A stretch of DNA of 38,408 nt from a virus. Within the stretch, counting starts at the first letter, position 1. Every line of letters starts with the position of its first letter. The position numbers and the translations under genes were made by a program. The stretch lies in IMG/VR virus record IMGVR_UViG_3300033141_002258, positions 1-38,408 of that record, one strand, 5' to 3'. The notes below the pieces were generated by a model that saw only the letters and a list, made by a program, of their open reading frames with translations, ran no database searches and had not been told where the DNA came from. This document shows, piece by piece, positions 6,091 to 13,903 of this stretch.

Positions 6091-7067
6091 AGTATAATAT
6101 TCTAATTACAAGCGGGGGAAGTGTTAATGCTGTCAATGTAATTCAAGCCCTTCGTCAAGAATTAAAATGGCAGAAGAATTATCCAAAAGACACAGACCAG
6201 ATACCAATGCGTTTAATAACGGCAGACGCAGACCCGTTATCATCTGGCTTGTTTCTGGCGGATAAAGGATATGTTATTCCAAAAGCAGACGACCCAAAGT
6301 TTATCCCAGAACTATTAAAGATATGTAAAAAAGAAAAAGTAAAGATACTAATTCCAATTTCTGATTATGAATTATTTATAATAGCCAAGAATAAAAAGAG
6401 GTTTGAGAACATAGGGGTTAAAATGGCTGTATCAAAACCAAGCGTCTATGCTTTTACAGAGAATAAGTTAAAGGTTCATCAATGGTTCAATGAGAACGAT
6501 ATTCCCTGCCCCAAGATAACAGAACAATTACCCGTAATAGTCAAGCCAATGATAGGAAGCGGGTCAAAAGATGTTTATAAAGCGGAAACAAAAAGAGAGC
6601 TGGATTATTATAAAGAAAAAGTAGATTTCTATTTTATTCAAAAGTTTATCAAAGGACAAGAATATACAATAGACGGCTTATGTGATTTAAAAGGCAAGAT
6701 GCTTTACGCCCTGCCCAGAAAGAGATTAGAAGTAAAAGGCGGTATGTGCGTCAAAGCGGAAACAGAGTATAATGAGGAAATGGTAGAATATGCCCGTAAG
6801 ATTTCAGAGGGGTTAGGATTAGTCGGGGCTTTCAATATCCAAGTTATTAAAAATAAGAAACTATATTTTATAGAAGTTAATAACAGATTTGGTTCAGGCG
6901 GACTTCCAGCCACAATAGGGGCTGGGCTGAATATCCCATTTGACATTATACGATTATTATTGAATAAAAAAGTCCCCCGTTTTAGAACAGAAAGACCTTG
7001 GATTTATAATAATATAACAATGATTAGATATAGCAACGCTATTATTAAAAGGTCTATTATTAAATAA
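6087..7067 (+). CDS. ATP-grasp ligase (326 aa)
   Basis: An ATP-grasp enzyme joins a carboxylate to a nucleophile through an acyl-phosphate. An N-terminal Rossmann-like part (ILITSGGSVNAVNVIQAL, about residues 4-21) is followed by the carbamoyl-phosphate-synthase-like ATP-grasp fold: IVKPMIGSGSKDVYKA (about 151-166) as the glycine-rich loop, IQKFIKGQEYTIDG as the lid, and FIEVNNRFGSGGLPATIGAG (metal-binding Glu and Asn) near residues 272-291. The start is GTG at 6087, overlapping the previous stop. It heads the run NTase, APS-kinase-like, sulfotransferase-like. Its substrate is not known. Confidence 0.8.
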   Translation: MKYNILITSGGSVNAVNVIQALRQELKWQKNYPKDTDQIPMRLITADADPLSSGLFLADKGYVIPKADDPKFIPELLKICKKEKVKILIPISDYELFIIAKNKKRFENIGVKMAVSKPSVYAFTENKLKVHQWFNENDIPCPKITEQLPVIVKPMIGSGSKDVYKAETKRELDYYKEKVDFYFIQKFIKGQEYTIDGLCDLKGKMLYALPRKRLEVKGGMCVKAETEYNEEMVEYARKISEGLGLVGAFNIQVIKNKKLYFIEVNNRFGSGGLPATIGAGLNIPFDIIRLLLNKKVPRFRTERPWIYNNITMIRYSNAIIKRSIIK

Positions 7068-7081
7068 AAGAGTGAAGTATT

Positions 7082-7309
7082 ATGGCAGAAAAATACACAA
7101 GTCAAACATCAGGCGGTTCTTCCCCTGTAATGGGAGATAAAGAGTTTGTTGAACACAAGTTCATCAACAAAGGCGGATATCCTGCCCAAGACCCCCAAAA
7201 GTATCCAACCAATGGCGGACTTTGGAAAGGCAAAGGCAAAGATTGGAAAGGAGATAGCTTGCCTATAAGAAAAGTGGGCAAAGTAGTTAAGTCAGTAAAA
7301 GACAGATGA
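7082..7309 (+). CDS. Small glycine- and lysine-rich hypothetical protein (75 aa)
   Basis: The product is low in hydrophobics and rich in Gly, Lys and Ser (SGGSSPVMGDKEF, GGLWKGKGKDWKG), so it is probably a flexible or nucleic-acid-associated protein. A GAGTGA stretch a few bases upstream may act as a weak ribosome site. Its end overlaps the start of the nucleotidyltransferase at 7306 (ATGA). No family is recognised. Confidence 0.5.
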   Translation: MAEKYTSQTSGGSSPVMGDKEFVEHKFINKGGYPAQDPQKYPTNGGLWKGKGKDWKGDSLPIRKVGKVVKSVKDR

Positions 7310-7647
7310 TATATTCGTTATTTATTGGAAGGTGGCAACCTTTTCATAAAGGACATAAGAAATTGATAGAAAGCGTATTAAACGAGGGTAAAAATGTCTT
7401 GGTGGCAATTCGTGATACTGAAATTTCCAAAGATGACCCCTTTACAATTAAACAGCGTAAGAAGATGATTCATAAATCCCTTAAAAATTGGGGGGATAAA
7501 GTTAAAATAATAGTTATACCCGATATATCAGAGGTATGTTATGGCAGAAAGGTTGGCTGGGGAATAAGAGAAATTAAACTTTCAGATGATATAGAAGAAA
7601 TATCTGGAACAAAAATTCGTGATAATATGGATAACAGGACAATCTAA
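7306..7647 (+). CDS. HxGH nucleotidyltransferase, compact (113 aa)
   Basis: The N-terminal IGRWQPFHKGHKKLI (about residues 7-21) contains the HxGH signature of the cytidylyltransferase/NMN-adenylyltransferase superfamily, and EISGTKIRDNM near the C-terminus supplies the second phosphate-binding motif (ISxTxxR type). These enzymes transfer AMP or CMP from the NTP to a phosphate. At 113 residues it is a minimal fold, close to NadM-type and glycerol-phosphate cytidylyltransferases in pattern. Its end overlaps the kinase gene by 29 nt. Together they may activate one substrate in two steps. Confidence 0.75.
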   Translation: MIYSLFIGRWQPFHKGHKKLIESVLNEGKNVLVAIRDTEISKDDPFTIKQRKKMIHKSLKNWGDKVKIIVIPDISEVCYGRKVGWGIREIKLSDDIEEISGTKIRDNMDNRTI

Positions 7648-7954
7648 ATCAGGAAAGACAACATTGGCAAAAAAGATGTTAAAAGATGAGATATTGTTAG
7701 ATGGTGATGTAATGAGAAGAACGATAAACAAGGACTTGGGTTTTTCCAAAAAAGATAGAGAAGAAAATAATCTTCGTATTGCCAGATTAGCCAAAGAGTT
7801 GGACGGACAAGGTTTTAATGTAATAGTGGCTACAATTTGTCCTTATAAGGAATTAAGAGAAGAAGTAAGAAAAATAACAGGTTGTAAGTTTATTTATTTA
7901 GAGGGCGGTATAATTAACAAAGAATATCCATACGATGCCATTAGCAATTCATAA
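7619..7954 (+). CDS. Adenylylsulfate-kinase-like P-loop kinase (111 aa)
   Basis: The Walker A motif GQSKSGKTT (residues 7-15) and the LLDGDVMR sequence (about 27-34) match the APS kinase (CysC) family, which phosphorylates the 3' hydroxyl of a nucleotide to make PAPS. FSKKDREENNLRIARLAKEL also matches the family. At 111 residues it is shorter than CysC (about 180-200), lacking much of the C-terminal half after YLEGG. It begins with GTG inside the nucleotidyltransferase gene. With the sulfotransferase-like gene next to it, PAPS supply is plausible. A kinase of a CDP- or ADP-linked group is the alternative. Confidence 0.75.
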   Translation: MIIWITGQSKSGKTTLAKKMLKDEILLDGDVMRRTINKDLGFSKKDREENNLRIARLAKELDGQGFNVIVATICPYKELREEVRKITGCKFIYLEGGIINKEYPYDAISNS

Positions 7955-8615
7955 TAAATCTCCAAAGACATATATCATAGCAGGGTGTTTTGGTTCGGGA
8001 ACATCATTTATTTCCAAAGCACTTCAAAATCAAGGTGTGAATATGGGATATGGCAGTAATGAGGAGTTTAGAGAAGACCTTGAATTTGTAAGTTTGAACA
8101 CCGATATTATTAGCTTGTATGGCGGGGGTGATGAAACAAAACATTTAGTCAATATAAAAGATGGAGAAATCAGTCCATTGATAATAAAAGAAAGGATACA
8201 TAAAAGAATTAAAGCATTAGTTGAAAAAAAGAAAGGAAACTTCTGGGGGGCAAAAGACCCGAGATTTGCTTTAACACTAAAAGAGTATTTACCATATTTA
8301 GAAGATGATGTTTATTTGGTAGCGATATTCAGAAAGCCAGACCAAATGCTTAATTCCCCTTCAAGTCAATGGGATAATAATAAAACAAGTTTAAAAATAA
8401 TTAACAAAATTAACCAAGAAATGATTGATACAATTCATTTATTTCTTAATAATATGCCAAAGAAAAAAGCAAAGAAAAAAATAGTCAAAAATACAAAAGA
8501 AGTTGAAATTCTTGATAATTGTATTATCTGCGGTAAAGAATTAGTCCGCAGAGATGAAAAACAATGTTGCGCTTGGTGTAGGGAGTTTGACGAAAGAGGT
8601 AAAGATTTAGAATAA
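7935..8615 (+). CDS. Sulfotransferase-like protein fused to a small zinc ribbon (226 aa)
   Basis: The N-terminal part begins TYIIAGCFGSGTSFISKAL, the P-loop-like 5'-phosphosulfate binding loop of sulfotransferases, and continues with KDPRFALTLKEYLPYL and VAIFRKPDQMLNS, which resembles the 3'-phosphate binding segment. After about residue 173 the fold stops early. A basic linker (PKKKAKKKIVK) leads to a CxxC...CCxxC zinc ribbon (CIICGKEL, CCAWC). An internal ATG at the linker could start the zinc ribbon alone. It overlaps the kinase gene. The fusion may be a deletion product. Confidence 0.6.
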   Translation: MPLAIHNKSPKTYIIAGCFGSGTSFISKALQNQGVNMGYGSNEEFREDLEFVSLNTDIISLYGGGDETKHLVNIKDGEISPLIIKERIHKRIKALVEKKKGNFWGAKDPRFALTLKEYLPYLEDDVYLVAIFRKPDQMLNSPSSQWDNNKTSLKIINKINQEMIDTIHLFLNNMPKKKAKKKIVKNTKEVEILDNCIICGKELVRRDEKQCCAWCREFDERGKDLE

Positions 8616-8616
8616 T

Positions 8617-8946
8617 ATGTTTAAGAGTGAAACAATTAAAATGCTTAAAAGTAATGTTGTTGGTCTTTTTGAAGATAACAGATGTTTATGTAGCTATGAT
8701 TTCAGTAAGGCGGGAAAAGAAAGAGACCCCACAATAGCCCTTTTAAAGTTTAACCATCAATGGGGAGAAATAACTATGGCTTTGTATTGTTTGGATATGC
8801 TGGGACAGAAAAAGTGGGTTGATAAGTTTAAGAAAGAAAAGGGAATAACAAAAGCTGAACTTGGAGATAGTATGTTTGAAAGGTATGCTTCGTTAATAAT
8901 AGATAATAAAAAGATTACCAATTTTCAAAAGTTGATAAAGTTATGA
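8617..8946 (+). CDS. Hypothetical protein (109 aa)
   Basis: Unrecognised. The sequence looks helical with conserved-looking aromatic and cysteine residues (RCLCSYDFSKAG, FNHQWGEITMALYCLDML). It has no membrane segment. It sits one base after the sulfotransferase-like gene and its stop overlaps the epimerase start (ATGA), so it is co-translated with the sugar enzymes. It could be a small accessory subunit. Confidence 0.5.
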   Translation: MFKSETIKMLKSNVVGLFEDNRCLCSYDFSKAGKERDPTIALLKFNHQWGEITMALYCLDMLGQKKWVDKFKKEKGITKAELGDSMFERYASLIIDNKKITNFQKLIKL

Positions 8947-9803
8947 GTTTTAATAAGAGTGAAAACAAAATTATAATCACTGGCGGTTCAGGATTTATAG
9001 GAAAACCAACTATCAAAGCCCTTAAAGATAAAGGATATAAAGTTCTTAATTTTGATTTAAAAACAGATAGAGATATTAGAAGTATAAATCAATTAAGAGA
9101 ATATATTGATAAAGGGGACAAGGTTCTTCATTTAGCCGCCATAGCCAGATTTGCCGAAGCAGACGCAGACCCTAAACTGGCATTTGAAACAAACGCCATT
9201 GGAACTAAAAATGTAGCCCAAGTTTGTAAAGAAAAAGAAGCAGAACGATTATGTTATGCTTCAACGGGAAGTGTGTATATGCCTATTTCAGAAGACCCGC
9301 CAATTACAGAAGATTTTAAAAAAAGCGGTAATTCAGTTTATGCCTGTTCTAAATATCTGGGTGAATTATACATTGATGTTCCCCATATTATATTGAGATA
9401 TGCCCATTTATACGGAGTAGGAAAAGTAAAACACGGATTGATAGGCGGATTTTTAGAAAGAATAAATCGTGGATTAGCCCCAATTTTATATAATGGGGTT
9501 CAGAGCAATGATTTCTGCTTTATAGATGATGTGGTTGAGGCAAACATTTTGGCATTAGAAACAGACAATTTAAACGAAACATATAACATTGGAACAGGTG
9601 AAGAATTGAGCGCCAAAAAAGCTGGGGATATTATATGCGAAGTATTCGGTTATAAAGGAGAAGTGGAAAAGAAACTTGGTCGTTCAGTTGATGCCCTTCG
9701 TTTTGTTTACGATACTTCAAAGGCGGAGAAACTTTTAGGATTTAAAGCAAAGTATAATTTTAGAGATGGCTTAATAAAAATGAGAGATGAATTACGAAGC
9801 TAA
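8943..9803 (+). CDS. NAD-dependent nucleotide-sugar epimerase/dehydratase, extended SDR (286 aa)
   Basis: The Rossmann dinucleotide loop GGSGFIG is at about residues 14-20. The family's LHLAA segment (about 60), ASTGSVY (about 105-111) and the catalytic YACSK (about 132-136) follow. The C-terminal substrate domain includes RYAHLYGVGK and the YNIGTGE motif. Such enzymes epimerise or dehydrate UDP-, GDP- or dTDP-sugars in the cytoplasm. The length (286) is near normal for the group. The last 17 bases overlap TerL, so the sugar operon runs directly into the packaging genes. Confidence 0.85.
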   Translation: MSFNKSENKIIITGGSGFIGKPTIKALKDKGYKVLNFDLKTDRDIRSINQLREYIDKGDKVLHLAAIARFAEADADPKLAFETNAIGTKNVAQVCKEKEAERLCYASTGSVYMPISEDPPITEDFKKSGNSVYACSKYLGELYIDVPHIILRYAHLYGVGKVKHGLIGGFLERINRGLAPILYNGVQSNDFCFIDDVVEANILALETDNLNETYNIGTGEELSAKKAGDIICEVFGYKGEVEKKLGRSVDALRFVYDTSKAEKLLGFKAKYNFRDGLIKMRDELRS

Positions 9804-11127
9804 TTTACAAAAGAAAATAAATTGGAGTCCGCATTATCCAAAAGAGCATAAGCCCCAAATAGAGATATTAAAAAGCTGGGAAGAATTAAAGAAATCAGAT
9901 TATAACGAAATGGTTATCTGCGCTGGAACAAGATTTGGTAAAAGCGCTTTATGCGGATATATTATAGTTCAGGAGTTTTGCGATAATATAAATAAGATAC
10001 TTAAAAGAGAGAAAGTAAAGCCAATTCATATTTGGATAGTAGCTCCTTCCTACGAATTAACAAACAAAGTATTTGATTATGTTGAAAGATTTTTCAGTAT
10101 GGCTATGCCTTCATTAACAAAGCATATTTCATATACAGGGAATAGACCCGCTTCAATTAAATTGCCTTTCGGCTGTAAAATTGAATGTAAAACGGGAGAT
10201 GCCCCAGAGGGTATGCTTGGAGAAGAAATTGATTTGGCTATTGTAGATGAGTGTTCAAGATTAAAAAGGCGTATCTGGGAAAGTTATTTATTTCAAAGAT
10301 TAGGAAGCAGAAAAGGGAAAGCTATATTGATTTCTACGCCATTTGGTCGTAATTGGTTTCACGACGAGTGGATTAAAGCCAAAAAAGAGGGATTTGCTTT
10401 TCATTATACAACAAAAGATAACCCTTATTATCCTATTAAAAGCTGGGAAGAAGCAAAAGAAAGATTGCCAGAAGCAGTATTTAAACAGGAACATTTAGCT
10501 TTATTTTTAGATGATGCCGCTTCCGTATTCAGAAACATAGAAGGGATTATTAAAGACGGGACTATCAGAGATGCCGAACCCCACGAAAGATATACAATGG
10601 GAGTGGACTTGGGAAAGCACGAGGACTTTACCGTTATATCTGTTTTAGATAGGCATACCCACGAATTAGTTTATTGGGATAGATTTAATAAAATAGATTA
10701 TACTTTACAGAAAAAGCGAATAATGGCGATAGCGGAAAGATATAACAATGCCAGAGTGTATATTGATAGCACAACTATGGGCGAACCAATTTATGAAGAT
10801 TTGTCAAGAGACGGGGTTTTCATAGACGACTATATTTTTACAAACAAGTCAAAGAAAGATTTAGTGGAAAAATTATCAATATTTATAGAACAGCAAAAAG
10901 TATTTATCAATAATAATATTATTCTTAAAGACGAACTTCAAAGTTTTGGATATAGATTAACAGACGCTGGAAATGTTATTTATTCAGCCCCCGAAGGACT
11001 TCACGACGACGCAGTTTATTCATTAGCCCTTGCTGTTTGGGGACTGGGATATAAAGTCGGGGGAAAGATGACAGCTATTGAAAGAGAATTAAAAAAGCAA
11101 CACAGGAAACCGCAGAGTTTTATATAA
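9787..11127 (+). CDS. terL: Terminase large subunit (446 aa)
   Basis: TerL is the ATPase/nuclease motor that packages DNA into proheads. Visible motifs in order: Walker A AGTRFGKS (46-53), Walker B LAIVDE (150-155), coupling motif ISTPFG (182-187), and the RNase-H-like nuclease with MGVDLGKHEDF (Asp274), VYIDSTTMG (Asp327) and HDDAVYS (406-412). All expected acidic residues are present and the length is normal. It overlaps the epimerase gene, and the conserved small protein at 11130 follows. Confidence 0.95.
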   Translation: MNYEANLQKKINWSPHYPKEHKPQIEILKSWEELKKSDYNEMVICAGTRFGKSALCGYIIVQEFCDNINKILKREKVKPIHIWIVAPSYELTNKVFDYVERFFSMAMPSLTKHISYTGNRPASIKLPFGCKIECKTGDAPEGMLGEEIDLAIVDECSRLKRRIWESYLFQRLGSRKGKAILISTPFGRNWFHDEWIKAKKEGFAFHYTTKDNPYYPIKSWEEAKERLPEAVFKQEHLALFLDDAASVFRNIEGIIKDGTIRDAEPHERYTMGVDLGKHEDFTVISVLDRHTHELVYWDRFNKIDYTLQKKRIMAIAERYNNARVYIDSTTMGEPIYEDLSRDGVFIDDYIFTNKSKKDLVEKLSIFIEQQKVFINNNIILKDELQSFGYRLTDAGNVIYSAPEGLHDDAVYSLALAVWGLGYKVGGKMTAIERELKKQHRKPQSFI

Positions 11128-11129
11128 TT

Positions 11130-11270
11130 ATGCCTTTAATTACAAGAAAAAAAGGAGAAGGAGAAAGGAAATTCATTGCCAGATGTATGGGGAGTGAAGT
11201 AATGAAGCGTGAGTTTCCTGATAATAAACAGCGTCTTGCTGTTTGCTATTCCCAATTTAGAAGAAAATAA
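11130..11270 (+). CDS. Small conserved phage protein of the CMS/QRxAVC type (46 aa)
   Basis: The 46-residue product has the pattern ERKFIARCMGSEVMKREFP...QRLAVCYSQF, which resembles a short cysteine-containing segment common in phages between terminase and portal genes or at the start of prohead proteases and portal-linked proteins. Here it stands alone, two bases after TerL. It may be a small structural or assembly factor. The pattern, with paired Cys residues, is seen directly; the family's role is not established. Confidence 0.65.
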   Translation: MPLITRKKGEGERKFIARCMGSEVMKREFPDNKQRLAVCYSQFRRK

Positions 11271-11285
11271 AAAGAGTGCCAATTT

Positions 11286-12989
11286 ATGACAAAACAAGAT
11301 TTACTCGAAATCGTAGGAGCAGAAATAGAAAACTATGAGAAGAAAGAGTTAGACCTCAACCCTTCTTTTGCCCTTAATCAGCCAGATTTGCTTTGGTTGA
11401 TAGACCTTTATTATATGTCCAAGTTTAGAGATGGCGATTCAGATAATTTGGGTTTCAGAAAGGTCTTTTATAATATAGTAAATCTGCCCGTTGAAGTGTC
11501 TTCAAAGATGCTTAATATAGATACCAAGAATATAATGCTTAAAGGAGAAAGCTGGGACGATTATTTTACTTCTTGGATTAAGTCAATGGAATTAAGAAAT
11601 TGGACGGAAGAAAAATACTTTGGAAGGCAGTTAAATCTTTATCCGATTTATTTAGCCAAGTATGGTTCTTTAATTGTCAAGAAAGTTGGCAATGATGTGA
11701 TGATACCAGATATTAACAATATAATCTGGCGGACAGATATTAACGAATTTAAATATACCCCTATTATAGAAAAGCATAAGGTTGCCAAAGACGCTTTTGA
11801 AGCGGAAGCCAAAGATAGGGGCTGGAAACATTATAAAGAAGTTTTAGATAAAGACACAAGCAGTAAAGAAGTAGAGTTTTATGAGATTTATTTCCCAAAG
11901 GGTTTTGTTAGTTCAAAATATAACTATTTTATTATAAGCACCGAAACCAAAGAAGTGATAGAATATCTGACTATGGATAGCTGTCCATATAAAAAGCTGA
12001 ATTGGGAAGATGTGCCGGGCAGAGGATTAGGCAGGGGACAAGTAGAGAAGTTATTAGAAGACCAGATTTATCTTAATAGAACCGCTAATTATAAAGTGGA
12101 AGGATTACATTGGTCATCTAAACATATGTTCCAAACCAGAGATGATAATGCTGTTAATAACTTGCTTACTAATGCGGAAAATGGGGATATTCTAACAATT
12201 AACTCTGAAATAACTCCTATATCCACCGAAGAAAGAAATCTTGCTTTTTACAATTATGATGAAACAAGGTGGGAAGGTATGGCTTTAAGAAAATCATTTA
12301 CCACTGAACCAGTAACGGGCGAAAGAGCTCCTTCCGGAACTCCGCTTGGTTCTTCTCTTTTACAAGCCCAGATGACCAAAGGATATTACGACCAGAAAAG
12401 ACAGAACTTGGGTTCTTTCATAGAAGAAATTATTTGGGATTGGATACTGCCCTCATTTGATAAAGAAAACTCTGGCGAACACGAAATACTTATTGAAAAC
12501 TTAATAACGGGTTCAGATGATTATGCCCAGAAGTTTATGAACAGAGCTGTTGATAAACGCCTATCAGATAGAAAGAAAGATATGCTTGTCAAGGGAAAAA
12601 TCCCAACCAGAGATGAAGAAGCAATAATGAAAGCTATGATTTATGAGAATATAAAGAGAAAGAAGTTTAAGATAGAACGGGGGGAATATAAAAAATTAAA
12701 ACATAAAATAGATATTGTTATTACAGGGGAAAAGATAGATATTCCAGCCAAACTTACTACTTTACAAGTATTGATGCAGATGCTTGGTCAAAATCCCGCA
12801 GTTCTACAAAACAAAAGCATTAGAAAGATTTTATTCAAAACACTTGATTTATCTGGCTTTAATCCAAACGAGTTTGACTTTGAAGAAGAACCGCAGGGAG
12901 TTGAGGGTATTCAAGCGTTAAGAGGCGGTAGTATGCCAAGACCAGCTTATGCTGGGACTTCGCCTACAACTATGCCTCAAAAAGTATGA
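11286..12989 (+). CDS. Portal protein (567 aa)
   Basis: Position directly between TerL and scaffold/capsid, a length of 567, and a typical portal pattern support this call: an N-terminal alpha-helical part, a beta-rich middle and a long helical region (RQNLGSFIEEIIWDWILPSF at about 380-400), then a flexible Gly/Pro-rich C-terminus (GSMPRPAYAGTSPTTMPQ). Portals form the dodecameric DNA gate at one capsid vertex and dock TerL. No signature residues define the family, so the call rests on context and shape. Its stop overlaps the next gene (ATGA). Confidence 0.8.
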   Translation: MTKQDLLEIVGAEIENYEKKELDLNPSFALNQPDLLWLIDLYYMSKFRDGDSDNLGFRKVFYNIVNLPVEVSSKMLNIDTKNIMLKGESWDDYFTSWIKSMELRNWTEEKYFGRQLNLYPIYLAKYGSLIVKKVGNDVMIPDINNIIWRTDINEFKYTPIIEKHKVAKDAFEAEAKDRGWKHYKEVLDKDTSSKEVEFYEIYFPKGFVSSKYNYFIISTETKEVIEYLTMDSCPYKKLNWEDVPGRGLGRGQVEKLLEDQIYLNRTANYKVEGLHWSSKHMFQTRDDNAVNNLLTNAENGDILTINSEITPISTEERNLAFYNYDETRWEGMALRKSFTTEPVTGERAPSGTPLGSSLLQAQMTKGYYDQKRQNLGSFIEEIIWDWILPSFDKENSGEHEILIENLITGSDDYAQKFMNRAVDKRLSDRKKDMLVKGKIPTRDEEAIMKAMIYENIKRKKFKIERGEYKKLKHKIDIVITGEKIDIPAKLTTLQVLMQMLGQNPAVLQNKSIRKILFKTLDLSGFNPNEFDFEEEPQGVEGIQALRGGSMPRPAYAGTSPTTMPQKV

Positions 12990-13201
12990 ACAAAAACACA
13001 ATAAACTTTATAAAAAACAACGCAAATACTATTGAGATGATTATTAAAGAAGAACGGGAACATCTTAAAGAAAGAATAACCAATGAACCTAACCAAGATA
13101 AAAGAAATGAAATATGGTATGTTCTTTCTTATCTATCCGCCAAAGTTGGAATTTTGAATAAATTAAATAAACCGCCAGAGAATAAAGACACTGGCATATA
13201 A
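12986..13201 (+). CDS. Small helical hypothetical protein (71 aa)
   Basis: A charged, helical 71-residue protein (NTIEMIIKEEREHLKERI, NEIWYVLSYLSAKVGIL) with a start that overlaps the portal stop. Small coiled proteins between portal and scaffold are common and may be head-completion or scaffold helpers; no family is recognised. Two short hairpins (AGGGT/ACCCT near 13210-13230 and GGAG/CTCC near 13245-13260) follow in the 73-nt gap and could act as weak attenuators. Confidence 0.5.
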   Translation: MNKNTINFIKNNANTIEMIIKEEREHLKERITNEPNQDKRNEIWYVLSYLSAKVGILNKLNKPPENKDTGI

Positions 13202-13274
13202 AGGTCGTTTAGGGTAGAAAACACCCTTTAAAAGCTAATCAATTCGGAGACAAAACTCCTTAAAATGAATTACA

Positions 13275-13901
13275 ATGGTAGAAGTATATAAAGGTTCTCG
13301 TGAGGATATTCCTGAAGAGTTGAAGCCTGCCCCCGATTTAGAGCCATTAGAGGTTGTAAAAGACCCTCCTTTGGAAAGCACAAAGAAAATCGGAGACCAG
13401 GAAATACAGGAAGCTCCTGATGAAACGCCAATAGGCGAAGAGGACGACATTGAAGATGACAAAACATCTCAAAAAAATGAATCATCTCCTGATAAGGATA
13501 AAGCCACACAGGAAAGAGATGCCCAAAAGGCATATTGGCGAGATAAATATCTCAAACTTAAAGGAGAAAAAAATCCTCCAAAAGAGGTAGACGAGGACAT
13601 CTGGAAGGCAAAGGTTAATTTTCTGCTTACTCATAAAGATGTAAGTGAAGAAGAGTTTGACCATATTGCTACAGTAGCCGCCTCAAAAGAAATTTCTCTT
13701 TCTGAAGCTGCGGAACAAGAAAAAGATTACTTTGATTTTCGCAGAAAAAAGGTCGCAGAGGATAACAAAACCCCTGCACCTTCTTCATCTTCCTTTGAAA
13801 CCAAATCAAGTGAAGACATTGCTAAAATGTCAAAGGAAGACCATAAAAAACTTGATGAAGAGTTTGCAAGGAAGCAGAAAACAGGAAGGGCAGGTATATA
13901 G
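13275..13901 (+). CDS. Capsid scaffolding protein (208 aa)
   Basis: Position directly before the major capsid gene, with a very acidic and Pro-rich N-terminal half (EELKPAPDLEPLEV, GEEDDIEDD) and a charged coiled-coil C-terminal half (EEEFDHIATVAASKEISLSEAAEQEKDYF, ending in basic residues), is the usual make-up of a phage scaffold. Scaffolds guide prohead assembly and are then lost. No protease motif is visible within it. The function is inferred from context and composition. The gene ends two bases before the capsid start. Confidence 0.75.
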   Translation: MVEVYKGSREDIPEELKPAPDLEPLEVVKDPPLESTKKIGDQEIQEAPDETPIGEEDDIEDDKTSQKNESSPDKDKATQERDAQKAYWRDKYLKLKGEKNPPKEVDEDIWKAKVNFLLTHKDVSEEEFDHIATVAASKEISLSEAAEQEKDYFDFRRKKVAEDNKTPAPSSSSFETKSSEDIAKMSKEDHKKLDEEFARKQKTGRAGI

Positions 13902-13903
13902 AA

